DNA of 64,000 nt from an uncultured Prevotellaceae bacterium. GTDB lineage: Bacteria; Bacteroidota; Bacteroidia; Bacteroidales; Bacteroidaceae. Each line of letters starts with the position of its first letter. The stretch's first letter is position 1. The stretch is from positions 1 to 64,000 of the forward strand of contig CACXVS010000001.1 in the NCBI GenBank assembly GCA_902771155.1. The letters are read 5' to 3'. Under the pieces are notes generated by a model, which saw only the letters and a program-made list of their open reading frames with translations, was not told the DNA's origin and did not search any database. The position numbers were made by a program, and so were the translations under genes. Shown in pieces: positions 45,901-56,100 of the stretch.

Positions 45901-48729
45901 GAGGACGATTATGAGGCCCGTCGCAATGGCGTGCCGTTTATCAACAACGAGACGCAACTCTATTGGTATCAGAATCAGGATTACCAGATTGCCTTCTACT
46001 CGATGACATACCTCGGTAAGACCTATTCGGATCCTGTGCCTGTCAGTGTAGCCAACTACCACGACCTCTCTGAGGTCATGGCAGATAAGGAGCATCACCT
46101 CTACATCGACCATAAGGATGTGGATCGTGCGCCGAAGATTTATCTCGACCGTCGTCTGCATCCCGATGAGAATCAGCTCGACCTGCTGAAGAGACTCCAT
46201 GACCTCAGTGCCGGCAAGACGGTAGGGGAGCATGCACGCTTAAACACCACACAAGTTGGTAACTGTAAGAACCTGGAGTTCATCTTGCGTAGCAACCTCA
46301 ACCACAGTGATCGATGGACGCCTATCGGCGATGCCACTAACTGTTTCGAGGGTGACCTGCATGGTGATGGCTATACCATCAGTGGTCTTGACCATTCGCT
46401 CTTCGGACATCTCTGTGGTGAGGTCTATAACCTCGGTGTGACAGGTACATTTACAGGTGCTGGTATCGCAGATAATGATGCGGCTCCTGGTGGATATATG
46501 GAGAACTGTTGGGTGAAGACCAGCGGTACAGTTGCCGCCGACACGAAGGCACTCTTCGGTCATCCTACTGTCAAGCAATACCCGCTAACAAACTGTTATT
46601 ATCCGACAGAGAATAACTATGTCGCTCAAACTGGTGCAACGGCCAAGTCGCTCCAGGCGTTCGAGAATGGTGAAGTGGCCTACGACCTCAACGGTTTCTA
46701 TCTATATAAGCGCTATTGCGACAGCAATACATCGCTGACTGATAATGCTTACAATTACCTGGTGGATGTCGCAACCGTATTGAAAGACACTGTAGGTCAT
46801 TATGAGAGCAAGGACGGTCCATTCCTGGTTAACGATAAGAATGGTAACTATATAGGCTCCTATGTGGAGAGCCGCTTAGCCGATGGTGACTTCGTTTATG
46901 CGGATGGAACGATTCCTACTCAGGCTGATCCACGTATGAGGGTGGTCACGGTATTGGATGCACATAATAACGAGACCAGCGAACCCAGATACTATCCCAT
47001 CTGGCCCGACGACTATCTCTTCTTCGGACAGTCGCTGAACTACGGCTACGTGTCTGGTGTCAGCCATCAGGATGAACCGTCGCATATCAACAAGGGAGAA
47101 GATACCCGACTGTTGACAACTTCAGAGGGTAACCGCGTCTATCGTGCTGCAGGCTATTTCCAGAGCAGCACCGACAAGCGCCCTGTACACTTCAACCCCT
47201 ATGCCGTCTTTGCCAAGACCATGTCTGGGCAACCCAATGCAAAGGTTCACGAGGGCATGACGGCTATCGACCTGATGACCAGCGGTACATATCAGTATCG
47301 TGATGGTACGGATGCCAACGCGGGCACCTTCTATCCGCCGCTGCTCGACGATGATGGATTGACGGGTATGCTTAATGCCGGTCTGACGCAGAACCTGCTC
47401 ATCTATACAGGTACTGGTACGCCAGCTGCTATCAAGACCAACACCGTGGCTGGCAACTATCTATTAGAACCTGCGTATGCCGAGAAGGATGAAAACTATC
47501 GTAACGTGGATCGTGTGCAGCAGGCTGATATTGACGAGATTCACGGTCACTGGATACAGGACGGCACAGCCGTGCGCGACCATCTGCTCGTAGATGATAA
47601 CGACTTCAATGCCCCAATCCAGTATAACTTCGATGACACGCATCGCATGTGGTACCAGCGTATGCCCGAGAACTATGTCTCGATTGTGACGTCGGGTTCC
47701 GAGAAGAAGACCGTCGGCTGGGAGGATGTCTGCCTGCCGTTCATGGCCGACCTCGTGACAACGCCCGACAAGGGTGAGATTACTCACTTCTATGGCGACA
47801 GCAAGACGGGACATGAGTACTGGCTCCGTGAGTTTACGGGTATAGATCATCTGAATCCAGAGGGTGAACTGCCTGCTACATTCACATACCCGGCAGCTGA
47901 TGCAAATGCTGAAACCAAGACGTATAAGAACACCTTCCTCTGGGACTACTATTACAACAATAGAGATCATCAGGATTCAAACCTGGATCAGTATCAGCAG
48001 TACTATAATACTGAACGTACTTATCCGGGCTATCCGAGGTCACGTGCGGGTGTACCTTATTTAATTGGCTTCCCCGGCAGTTACTATTATGAGTTCGACC
48101 TCAGTGGCCAGTTCGTGCCTGCCTTCACGAAGGACTATACCACCAACCCGATAGAGCGCTTGCCGAAGCAGGCCATCATCTTCGCCTCGAAGACCGGCAT
48201 AACCATCAATGTCAGCGATACGGAGTTGGCTAATGGAAAGGTGGTGCAGACCAAGTCGGGCACATCGCAGCAATACACCTACTGCCCGAACTATCTGAAT
48301 ACCACCATTGGTGCTGACAAGTATCTGCTCGCTGACAACGGTGAGAAGTATGTGGCTACATCTGCTTCGACGAAGGCTAGGCCCTTCCGTCCGTACTTCG
48401 AGCCTAAGGGCTCTTCAGGAACACGTGGTGAGAATCAAGTGACGAGCATCATCTTCAACGATGATGATACCCGTCTGGAGGGTGGCGACATCGATAGCCG
48501 TATGAGGGCAGGGGAGGCCTTCCTCGTAAATGGCGGTCGCAAGAAGATTACCTGCGAGTCGCTGCTGCCCTATACCACAGAGGTGCGCATCGTCACACCT
48601 GCAGGTCTTACCCTCACCACCTTCGACGTTCAGTCGGGCGAGATTGTGGAGACGCGTGTAGAGAGCAACGGTGTATATATCGTCTATGCAGAAAACGGTA
48701 AATATGTGAAGAAAGTCATCGTAAGATAA
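36928..48729 (+). CDS. Giant GGG-repeat surface protein 1 with type IX secretion-like C-terminal domain
   Basis: 3,933 residues in one uninterrupted frame. Three in-frame ATGs (36928, 36931, 36937) could start it; a signal peptide ends near VQAQ. Residues about 40-1930 are repeats of [IV]-[YF]-G-G-[GN] turns alternating with short strands (T-x-V-x-I), consistent with a beta-solenoid. Residues about 1960-2900 hold small modules of type G-x-x-[IL]-[ST]-x-x-x-[YF] (GDRISEEEY, GQVLTEEEY). Near 3140-3180 is a GLUG-like stretch (LHGDGYTISGLDHSLFG). The last 70 residues (VRIVTPAGLTLTTFDV, GVYIVYAENGKYVKKVIVR) fit a type A T9SS sorting domain, so it is probably cell-surface attached. Function unknown; adhesin or matrix protein suspected. 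Confidence 0.8.
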   Translation: MMIMKRLYCNLTGNGIGKLLLIPFVCSVLGVQAQTVIDIRGSVYGGARQADIGGHTFVNIGADHHDVIIGSVYGGNDISGNIGTSTAEPSPVPTELENTADNKITANYNAFVRISPESITTIGEGESAVTTQTHHIFIGNVFGGGNGDYTYNNNNGVHEILDKTTGDVIVSTHEDVGDFTQPVLGKAYLELKGGTVAYVYGGGNNATVTSETDICIDNESKVTTAIPTGSTGADNLLTDNNRLAKMGIAALGTNALRDHYHYSRVFGGNNQAEMKIMPTWHLNKGKIDNLYSGGNAGKMTCPVGLLLEIDPQGTDEDKKKLEINNVYGGCRMANVEPKNENVSVAVTNDAFNTYLRDVKGFDGADYKFPDSFSARLLVRGGNINNVYGGNDITGDIKGGNAVGVYTSIRGSIYGGGNGSYPYTDNPNLKEEYKLKYGDFYYEVPAGKTSAEALNDFRPNAEQVSIRVVGKATGEKGSDSYHITPTVIGGAIYAGGNSASLKSDNADAIVHLKIGSHVIADSVFLGNNGANMVKYNEADEDRDILEGVLRTFKRNDLTTDGAYNSMDLTNPEVFAKYMEGCATRTLPDVVFDGDYANDPDTYESYSSYFGSFYCGGNVGSIITPGKQNVNFRHEIIIYNKVVGGCNTADVAASDFNAAYHGGIIGSANEQPDADGTLKYVAGDKIKDRLELNLAGLKIQPRRMPVQGVDYEGDIYDLSNPVFDLKDIPLVWNTIKKDVRNEDGSPVLVRWNDNEWMPAEGSHSAQELSTVNRRLDGGNIYGGCYTSGVVNGNVVINIEKSIVDRDIVFDEVETGDDGEVLYGHTGYTINTPRSGVILDEQGMDVLGTALNVFGGGKGRDTEIWGSATINLKSGYVFQIFGGSEEGVIGYPTGTSENADGTYDATARTYVTNHRSYKYDPRFSTIINLCHSTLPGVAREAEGDDPVNMAEAEFIYGGGFEGLVAGDTQINLGNGRIFNSFAGSCNADILGHTETYIGRNGVDANGRDVAGFPWIRDHVYGGNDLGGHILGSKDFKGRLNANVIELVHGNDGTTADVLNASSYMEYLRGRVDAIFGGCYGDYDYHSSVYSDRINGKYPYLENAFINIRPVKDIARSVFSTVYGAGQGISGFRQGDAMQDRSYVLINIPDGMENFQEAEVFGAGAYDGLGMRYTKAQTLAEGFDIDKASAVIDLVSGHIRAAYGASYQEGVTRRTMVNVPKATTNMPLGSTVQVSSIFGGAYGNDNSSICDAYEAHVEYHSQNAIVLERPKSKTIKDENGKDVKVDIPENFVTGAIYGGNNSARRTLYGKINIDVPVYSNVAKNRSATIYGAGFGEKTWSEYTEINLENGANVWEVYGGGMKGRVMNLASANAYKTEAAKESNENPINVDLTLDTREGGYTDLGLEDPLAIAVDNQFVPDINGKKYNTNIHIKNGAIVGNYAYGGGLGDETIPTSGDVCGTTYIELLGGQVNKDIYAAGTVGGVLDYYGLGTGVFKASTTAYIGGGTVRNVFGGGWKGDVGRHDISTTDTTNDIDGETHVIIGVRPDQVNKPSDYGYANGVPAIQRNAYSGGEGGAVFGDAHLTINNGYIGYVHLLANQAQNEKGEIVETTTSTTERYEDKVNDETYYEGNEWKGEGTLADCGNVFGGGYDVRSSVDNTYVTMWNGWVRNSLHGGGEIATVGRGATKENTDPNDLAKRTLEGIYKPGSTHIKIYNGHVNRNVFGGGKGYNVQGYGVKGTLYTDGYVFGSTEVYIYGGEVGTPETLAEGYGNVFGGGDIGYVYSRGFFDTASRTTGTGSPNHTYYYHNGVLTEDCKVVVSPYLQLKSGESLTYDGKTYNSYDYVPTDYLNTLKRSKDSEGNWTGGWTKFITKDENDNDRGVLIRNAVFGGGNVASNSGAFANATTVYGNTTATLYDVYNRDFITVGTEHIGGLYGGGNLSVVDGYRELNITNYGTDYYGLNQQIPIGEYEKLSNRERAYFKLEYECQEEHTNGGKTYKKGDRISEEEYNKLTTQTETETGYWLKFGFCSIYAGRLLNTIQRADLCGVYGSRMVLQGAKDRVIKPDDTDEGKQNVDYTINRVTELSLNKQKSVAGDTGDEAEHGNYFGIYSVVNYLGNLTSDVAFTSPRKKYAKDANNKDIVETTNTSYKDWKSASSTSNRDRNLGTCHNQVALASGVFLELTTEMSNNLNKVYGYITGVVELDLINVKKDIVGGGYVYAKNYHGPCTTKSNFTNIILSDYNKAVTGVHDAATTYRYYDYDVNSANVEAIETSGNFIHRRKHIVDDCYPNNGVYNDKYVKSPAHYWYIKGEVYVYDQTVSAYAGSASAYSKEVKIPLTITAGSNGKLKLLNVQPNLYAYYSNKANNTKIGADGVKVDNETTTFYLNDVITWWDWSLLDDNEKALFVEETYVNVTPCKVNGVEYETGAYVMLPSEYTNFDMTTVKNSQGESFEKKEDVFRSSNNISHDTGYVLTFDMDTPKDWNDWYSPISGSSTYTVNSNGTVTTNRRRFDEEHPESAYRVGPTFRLKGGEGSGSGLYGQKQYTVDQIIQKEIVDDYTSTVSQMSPQPTGQASVEPAYVAKNNVTIGSQTILAGNAISKTVYDGNTSIQSNFDQAYVCINTIQFGEDDFLFNGELVGQNDLTTLATKYMKYNNSRENMAEINESQARAYVESCLSSAYICTVAGSYGGQYFKEGENYSALKSWCSLTYDRDKFEFNYDAFDVLADPAYHGEGYTQTYYHSPYSDEKPVEYNAANTTNGPITYRLNGDTSDRQLASGATITREEFENVINEQRYYTRISVPANDSVNVYVASDNFYDHGTPIAKGQVLTEEEYAKLSNTQYMSPKVTLTNKTSSPVNKYYCYEAYDNVTVGTVIEHATYNGLPNDQSKFTIQGVEPTETTTLYVSRESVFKDVTKEKVISVVYQYTYYEDDDEGDGVTLTNELHVVNIHLQLESGAPQIGKLSAPPTILPGNTLGMKAPTVNPGLYEVITNGWELFPSEDDYEARRNGVPFINNETQLYWYQNQDYQIAFYSMTYLGKTYSDPVPVSVANYHDLSEVMADKEHHLYIDHKDVDRAPKIYLDRRLHPDENQLDLLKRLHDLSAGKTVGEHARLNTTQVGNCKNLEFILRSNLNHSDRWTPIGDATNCFEGDLHGDGYTISGLDHSLFGHLCGEVYNLGVTGTFTGAGIADNDAAPGGYMENCWVKTSGTVAADTKALFGHPTVKQYPLTNCYYPTENNYVAQTGATAKSLQAFENGEVAYDLNGFYLYKRYCDSNTSLTDNAYNYLVDVATVLKDTVGHYESKDGPFLVNDKNGNYIGSYVESRLADGDFVYADGTIPTQADPRMRVVTVLDAHNNETSEPRYYPIWPDDYLFFGQSLNYGYVSGVSHQDEPSHINKGEDTRLLTTSEGNRVYRAAGYFQSSTDKRPVHFNPYAVFAKTMSGQPNAKVHEGMTAIDLMTSGTYQYRDGTDANAGTFYPPLLDDDGLTGMLNAGLTQNLLIYTGTGTPAAIKTNTVAGNYLLEPAYAEKDENYRNVDRVQQADIDEIHGHWIQDGTAVRDHLLVDDNDFNAPIQYNFDDTHRMWYQRMPENYVSIVTSGSEKKTVGWEDVCLPFMADLVTTPDKGEITHFYGDSKTGHEYWLREFTGIDHLNPEGELPATFTYPAADANAETKTYKNTFLWDYYYNNRDHQDSNLDQYQQYYNTERTYPGYPRSRAGVPYLIGFPGSYYYEFDLSGQFVPAFTKDYTTNPIERLPKQAIIFASKTGITINVSDTELANGKVVQTKSGTSQQYTYCPNYLNTTIGADKYLLADNGEKYVATSASTKARPFRPYFEPKGSSGTRGENQVTSIIFNDDDTRLEGGDIDSRMRAGEAFLVNGGRKKITCESLLPYTTEVRIVTPAGLTLTTFDVQSGEIVETRVESNGVYIVYAENGKYVKKVIVR

Positions 48730-48757
48730 ATCATAAAGAGAATAAAATAAAAAAGAT

Positions 48758-50113
48758 ATGCTTATGAAAAAAGTAATGAAAGTTTGGACAATTGTGCTGT
48801 TGACTATGGTCAGCTCAGTGGCTTCAGCTGATGTCGTTATCGACGTCAATGATTCCTATCCTGGTGGTACAGTTTCCACGACTCAAAGTGAGCCGGCTGA
48901 CGACGGCAGTATCGTCGTTACCCTGACGGTGAAGCCAGCCGATGGTTATGAAATCGCCAAGAGCGATATCGAAGTGGTACCAACAATACCTGTTTCTGGT
49001 ACGCGTGATGGTAATATCAACATCGCAGAACCCTACGAACTTATAGGTGAAGATCCTGATCCTCTAACTTTGGAGCGTAGCTATACCTTTACGGTAAAGG
49101 CTGGTTTCGGAGCTTGGGTAAAAAAAGCAGAATTCCATGAAGTTACTGTTGTTGACAACCAAATCGGTAAGGATGACGGAAGTAAGGGTGGAGCCAATAA
49201 TGTTACTTGGGAGTATAAGGACAATGTCTTGAGTATCAATGGCACTGGTGAGACGAAGGACTTCACTGCAGATACGCTTCCGTGGGCTACAGATTTGGAG
49301 GATATCACCAGCGTTGTTATTGACAAGGGGGTCACTGGTCTGGGTGCCAACATCTTCGCAGGTTGCACCAACCTGACTACTATCACCATTCAGAACGGCG
49401 AGAAATTGCTGACGCTTGGTAAAGATGCTATTCCTTCTAATGAGGGCTTGACAGTCGATGTACAGGGTAATCTTTATAATGAATATAAGGACACTGAAGT
49501 CTGGGATAAACTCACCATTGTCAGTACCAACGGAGTGGATATGGATGTTGACTTCGGTGATAGCAACAACTACGATACTTTTGTCTCCAGTGATGTCCTC
49601 ATGGTGCCCTCCAGACTTTATGCCTATGTCATCAGCAGCATCTCTGAGAAGGGACTGGAACTCACCGAAGTCAAGGATGTCATACCTGCCAACACCCCCG
49701 TGCTGGTGTATAGTGACAAGTTGAAAGGTGATGACTTCATGACGGCCAAGACAACATCTGACAACATGGTAGGAACCAACCTTTTGAAAGTGGTGACCAA
49801 GGACGAAGGCATGACCGTGAACCTCGGCGATGTATGGATGCTGTACAACGACACATTCTACTACACCCAGGCAGGCACCATCGCCAAGGGAGGCATCTAT
49901 CTGGCCAAACCGTCCACAGCCGAAAAGGCCCGTTCGAGCTATCCACTGGGTTCCCGTGGCGGCACCACCAGTATCGCCACCCTTACCACCGATGGCCAAC
50001 TCGGTCTCTCGGGTAACTCTGCCTGGTACGGTCTCGACGGCCGCAAATACGAGACCATGCCCACCCGCAAAGGCATATATATCAAGAACGGTCGCAAAGT
50101 CGTGATTAAGTAA
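48758..50113 (+). CDS. Secreted BspA-like protein sharing its N-terminal domain with giant protein 2
   Basis: 451 residues; an ATG at 48764 is an equally possible start. Signal peptide ends near VASA. Residues about 25-130 form a domain also found at the N-terminus of giant protein 2 (VTLTVKPADGYEIAK, SGTRDG, GAWVKKAEF). Residues 145-250 look like a BspA-type leucine-rich repeat segment (LSINGTGE, ITSVVIDKGVTGLG, FAGCTNLTTITI). A third beta-rich domain follows. The end, YGLDGRKYE and KGIYIKNGRKVVIK, resembles secreted Bacteroidales proteins with sorting-type C-termini. Probably a surface protein working with the giant proteins on either side. Confidence 0.75.
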   Translation: MLMKKVMKVWTIVLLTMVSSVASADVVIDVNDSYPGGTVSTTQSEPADDGSIVVTLTVKPADGYEIAKSDIEVVPTIPVSGTRDGNINIAEPYELIGEDPDPLTLERSYTFTVKAGFGAWVKKAEFHEVTVVDNQIGKDDGSKGGANNVTWEYKDNVLSINGTGETKDFTADTLPWATDLEDITSVVIDKGVTGLGANIFAGCTNLTTITIQNGEKLLTLGKDAIPSNEGLTVDVQGNLYNEYKDTEVWDKLTIVSTNGVDMDVDFGDSNNYDTFVSSDVLMVPSRLYAYVISSISEKGLELTEVKDVIPANTPVLVYSDKLKGDDFMTAKTTSDNMVGTNLLKVVTKDEGMTVNLGDVWMLYNDTFYYTQAGTIAKGGIYLAKPSTAEKARSSYPLGSRGGTTSIATLTTDGQLGLSGNSAWYGLDGRKYETMPTRKGIYIKNGRKVVIK

Positions 50114-50141
50114 GAATAAAGCAGCAAAGAATTAGATACAA

Positions 50142-53100
50142 ATGAAGGTATATAAGATGGCATTGGCTGTGCTGATGCTGATGCTGGTCAGCATCGGCGC
50201 AGTAGCACAGGTGAAAGTTGTATTCGGAGAGAAAGGTGAAGAGAAATTCCCAGGTACGGGCGGTACGATTACCGTTTCGCAGGATACGAAAGGCGATGAG
50301 GTAACCGTCACCCTGACTGTAACCCCCGACAAGGGCTACACTATCACTAAAGGTGACATCAAAGTCTATGCCACTTATCCACCTTCTGGCACTCGTACTC
50401 CTGAGATTGCCGACAATCTGACGCTTTACTATAACGGCTCCGAGAAAGAGGACGTAAAAGACCCTTCTGAGAAGCGCGACTATACCTTCACCATCGGTTC
50501 CAACTTCGGCGCCTGGGTAAAAGAGGCAAACTTCAGTTCCGACTCAAAAGGACCACAGAGAGGTGATCCTACAGAGATTACAGATCTTTCTGATATGTCA
50601 TCTTCTGGAGACTACATTATTACAGCAGATATAGATGCTTCTGGCTTCACGGAATCTATTGACAATTTTACAGGTACACTCACTGCTCTAGCTAAGTCTG
50701 ATGGGACATTCCCTGTGATTTCGAATCTGTCAGTACCACTCTTTACTACTGTAACAGGAGCCACAGTCAATAATATTATGTTTAAAGAGGTGAAAATATC
50801 TGGAAGTGGCCCTATTGGTGCTATCTGCGGTACAGCTGAGGATACAACACACATTTATAATTGTGGCATCTTACCAAGCAATAAAAAGTATGATGCAGAG
50901 AATGAAACCTCATATCTTCAAAGTACTAGCGGAAACAATAGTTATTGTGGAGGTTTGGTGGGTTGGTTGAAGGATTACTCTCGTGTTATTAACTGTTTCA
51001 GTTATGCTAATATTACAGGTGGATCTGATCGTGGTGGTATAGTCGGTTATAATGGCTATGCCTCAAAACATGACGATATTCGAACCATGATAATGAACTG
51101 TATGTTTTATGGTAATATTGCAACGGGAGGAACTAACAGGTCACCAATCTATGGTGGAAATGATATAGACAATCGTGCTGATAAAAGTAGATTGAACACC
51201 TTCAATTACTATCGTTATGAACCAAATAAGAATAATATAAACAAGTATAATTGTGCTTTGGCTATTGAGGATAAATTTCTTGTACGCTTCGAATTCTATC
51301 GTCAGTTATTGAATAGTAACCGTCCGCTTGCAGCCTGGTATGCAATAAATGATAATAACCTTACTGATGCCCAAAAAGTCGAAAAAGGTAAGTACGAAAA
51401 TAACGAAATGGCCAAATGGGTGCTTGATAAAAGTATTGCTCCTTATCCCATTTTGAAAAAGCAAGGAGAATACCCTTCGATAGCTAACTATGATGAAGAT
51501 AAAACTTTTGATGAAGACGGAAACCAAGTGAATCGTAATGATATTACAGTACGGAGTAGAGGAGGTTTCATCAAAAAGAATGGTGTGGCTCAGGAACTGA
51601 CAATAAATATCAGTTTAGGTCAAAATTATCCTTCAAATTTCGCTCTTAAAGCAGGTATGTCTCAAATTACCCGTAAGCGAATAGATAAAGATACGCTGAA
51701 TTATAATTTTAACTACGATAAAGTACAGTTACCTTATTTCAATGAAGTGGGAACGGGTAATTACATGAAAGATGGTGATGGTAAAAGCCGTGTTGTGACT
51801 GGTTGGAAAATCACAGGAATGACACCTGGAGGTGGGACTGATGATGCAACGTTAGGAACATTTAATCCAGCAGATGAATATGGAGGTTATAATTTTGCTG
51901 ATCGCATGAGCTATGCCAAAGATATTTATGCAGCCAATAATCTCAGGGTTTTCTCTCAAGGAGCTTATTTTGATGTACCCTATGGTGTAACGGCAATAAC
52001 TATTGAACCATATTATGGTTATGCTGCATACGTAGCCGATGCATGGCTTGATGTAACTTATTTGGCTAATGATACTTACGGTAATAATAATGGTAATAAT
52101 ACAGCTGTTTTTAAACAATATACAAGTAATGGTGTTGATTGTATGATTAATGGTGTAAAACAAAAGGTTTACACTTCGATAAGTAATGCACTTAATCAAC
52201 TCAGTGGTTCTACAGTGTATGACAATGCTGTGGTATTAGTGGGGAACTTCCATTTAAATGGAACTCCGTCAAATGGCGATAAAGCTTTTTCCATGATGTC
52301 AGCAGACTTGGATTTTGATAATGAACCAGATAATAGCCTGATATACCATCATAGCTCGCGTGTAAATGTTTCACCTATCCGTTATGATTTTTTGAACATT
52401 CCAGGCACAGCAATGGCTCAGAAGCCTAAGAATGCTAGTCGTATGCTCAATATGAGTATATATAATCCTAAAGGCTGGTTTGAGGTTACTAACACATGTA
52501 ATATTTATTTTGTACAGTTTGAATATTTCAATGGTCAAGGTAAAGTCAAAGCCCCTGTTATTTTCCAAGGGGGTATGGTTGATCAGTTCGTTTCAACTAA
52601 GATAGAATCTCCCACTAATCAAACTAGTTACATCCATGTAGGTGGTAATGCCTGGTTTTTGAATTTTGGTAATGGCACTCATAGTGACGGATTCAAATTT
52701 ACACCCCACATTCCTATCTCTGTGACAGGCGGTGATTATGTAAATTTCTATTTGTCGGGTACTTACAGACCTGATGCTATGGTAAAAGAGGCAACAGATG
52801 ATGCAGAGTGTTACATTAGTGGAGGGCGTTTTGGTGAACTGGCGGGTGCCGCTCAGCAACAAATAAATGGTTCTGTCCAGTGGCAAATTTATGATGCTGA
52901 TATTAGAGACTTTTTTGGTGGCGGTGTCAATGCAGACAAACCTATTACTGGTGATATTACTGTCAACATCTATAATAGTCATGTGACCACTTATTGCGGT
53001 GGTCCTAAGTTTGGTGATATGCCAAAACAAGGCCAATTTCAAATCAAATACAGTACTAATCAAGCAGGTACATCAACTGAAACCAAGACAATTACTATTA

Positions 53101-56100
53101 GTGAAGACAGGAAAGTTACAACAAATGCAAAAGGTTGCACATTTGGACGCTATTTTGGGGCAGGCTATGGAGGAACATCCTTCCTCAGAAAACGATATTA
53201 CGATGACGCTAATTCCGATATTGGAGCGCAGGAAACTAATTATACCAATAATCGTGGTAAGTATTTCGATGGACTTACTACTAATATTAAAGATGGTAAG
53301 GCAGGCCCTGGTATAGCGGCGGATTTCGATTATGAACTTTTCCCTTGGTCAGATGGAAGAATTGGATCACGATTCTATGTTAAATTTGCATCTTTCTCGT
53401 TAGCTAAAACTAATAATGTAGTGTCTAAACTTAAAAATTGCACAATAACTGGTAGTTTTTATGGTGGAGGCCATTTGGGACAGGTGCTTGGTACGGCTAC
53501 CTCAGAACTTGATGGATGTAAGGTTTACGGCAATGTATTTGGTGGTGGTTATTCTGCTTCTGTTCCAAAAGTTCCTGTTAGGGATGCAGGCTTTTCAGTA
53601 AAACCAGAATATAAAAAAGAAGCAGGTATCTTGACAACGGCTACATTTTCCAGTACAACTGAGTATCAATGGTCGACCCATGCTTTACCAAATAATGGAA
53701 ATGATGCAATCACCACGTCTGATAGTGCGAAAGAAATATGGACTACAGATGGATTGAACACTCTAGGCCAGGTGAAAGAAACTAAATTGACCATAAAGGG
53801 TAATACTTATGTACGCGGAATGGTTGATGGAAATATTCCTGAACCAGATGCCGGATATGCTGATATTGATGATGCCAGTGTTTTGTTGTATGGTGTCAGT
53901 ACTGGTGGAACTTTGTATGGTGGTGTTTTTGGAGGAGGTGATGCATCTGCAGTCAATGAGGATACCGAGGTTCTTATTGATAATTCTCCTTCTTCTGAAT
54001 CAGAAGCATCAAAGACGATTTGTAATGTCTTTGGTGGTGGTAACGTGGCCTCCGTAGGTGGTAATACCAAGGTGACTATTCAAGGTGGAACGATAGAAAA
54101 GAACGTCTTTGGAGGCGGTAAGGGTGAGGCTGACGAATTCTCGTGTTCGAAGGCCATGGTGGGTGTTAATAATGCTGGCGCAGGCGCAGATCTCACAACA
54201 GAAGAAAATAAAAATAAAGGAACGAAAGTTACCATTAGTAACGGTACAGTAAATGGTAACGTATATGGTGGTGGTGAAGTGGGCCGAGTAGAATGGAATA
54301 CGCAAGTGACGATAGGAGCTGGAGAAGGTACACCTATTATTAATGGTAGCGTATTTGGTGCTGGTGCAGGCGTAGCAACACATGGCTATGCTGCTTTGGT
54401 ACGTGGTAACAGTACTGTCACTATTCAGGGCAATGCCAAGGTGTTGCAAAACGTCTATGGTGGCGGAGAACAAGCAACGGTGGGCAGATATTGGGTGAAG
54501 GGTGTTAATGATAATGTTACTGGGGCACCTACAGCACCTACAGATACACCTGATGAGATGCCGTACCAAACGATGAGTGGCGGAAAATGTACTGTTGTCG
54601 TACAAGGCAGTGCACAGGTGGGCCCCGATAGTAATGTACCAATAACGGCAGGACACGTGTTTGGTGCCGGTAAGGGTGTAACACCTAACTATGTTCACAC
54701 GGGCGATAAAGCTAACTGGTCCAAACGTATGGTGGACTATAATTCGACGAAACATACATCAGAAGGAAAAGGAACAACTTGGGATTATTACGAGGAATAT
54801 ACCGAAGCCCAAATAGCAGATACGTATTTCCCGAAATATGTCTGGGAATATTTTGTTGATGATGCTGATCAGAGTGCTGCAAACTATAAGTCTGGCGAGG
54901 ACAAGTATTTAGAGTTCCTGCAAACCTTGGCCTTGGTTACAGGAACAGATGTAACCATCGGCGGAGGTACTGTCAAGGGTTCCGTCTTTGGCGGTAGTGA
55001 GAGTGGTTATGTACAGGATGATACTGATGTGAAGGTTAATGGTGGTACTATCGGAACTACAGGCAATGGTGGCGCATACTATGGTAACGTCTATGGAGGC
55101 GGTAAAGGTGACGCAGAACATACGGGCACCAATCATAATTATGTTGCCGCAGGTCTGGTGAAGGGTAATACCAAGGTGACGATATCCAACGGAACCATTC
55201 TGCACAATATCTATGGTGGTGGCGCATACGGTTCTGTGGGTGAGTTTACTTACGACGTGAACACAGGAATGCCGACAGGACGTCTGGAGAATACTACTGG
55301 TGGTAAGGCTGAAGTTATTATTACTGGTGGTACCATCGGCACAACAGGAGAGGAGAATGGTATGATCTTTGGCTCGTCACGTGGTGATGTGGGGGCTCCA
55401 GATGCTATTCATGATAAGTTGGCTTGGGTATATGATACGCATGTGGCTATTGGCGATACTACAGAGAATGCAACTATCACAACTGCTGCTCCCCTTATTC
55501 GAGGTTCCATCTATGGTGGTGGTGAGAATGGTCATAACTTCCGCAATAGCTATGTTCGTATCAATGGCGGAACAATTGGTATCCCATCCGAAGCGACCTA
55601 TGCCTATCGTGGTAATGTGTATGGCGGTGGATGTGGTACGGATAAGTATGACAATAATACAAAATACAATCCCAAAGCAGGTATTGTGCAAGGCAATGCC
55701 TTTGTCAATATAACTGGTGGTTTCGTGGTTCATAATGTCTATGGCGCTGGTGCCATGGGTTCAGTGGGCACTGATACAAGTGGTGGTAAGACTACGGTCT
55801 CTGTCAGCGGAGGTCGTATCGGTTATGATGGCAACAGTAATGGTAATGTGTATGGTGCAGCCCGTGGTGACCTTACAGCGACAGGTAACCTCGCACAGGT
55901 GCGTGAGACAGCGGTGAACATCAGCTACTCAACAACACCTACTGCCGACAATGAAGGAAAGACGGCTCAGCTCATAGCCGGTTCTGTGTTTGGTGGCGGT
56001 GAGGCTGGTACTGTGAAGGAGAGTGTCGCTGTTAGCATGACAGGTGGCCTGATCCTTAATGATGTCTATGGTGGTGGCGCTTTGGCAAATACCCAGACCA

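Noticed and set aside
49064..49999. Antisense open frame of 311 codons opposite the 451-residue gene
   Set aside because: The + strand gene has a signal peptide, recognisable domains and operon spacing; the antisense product has none.
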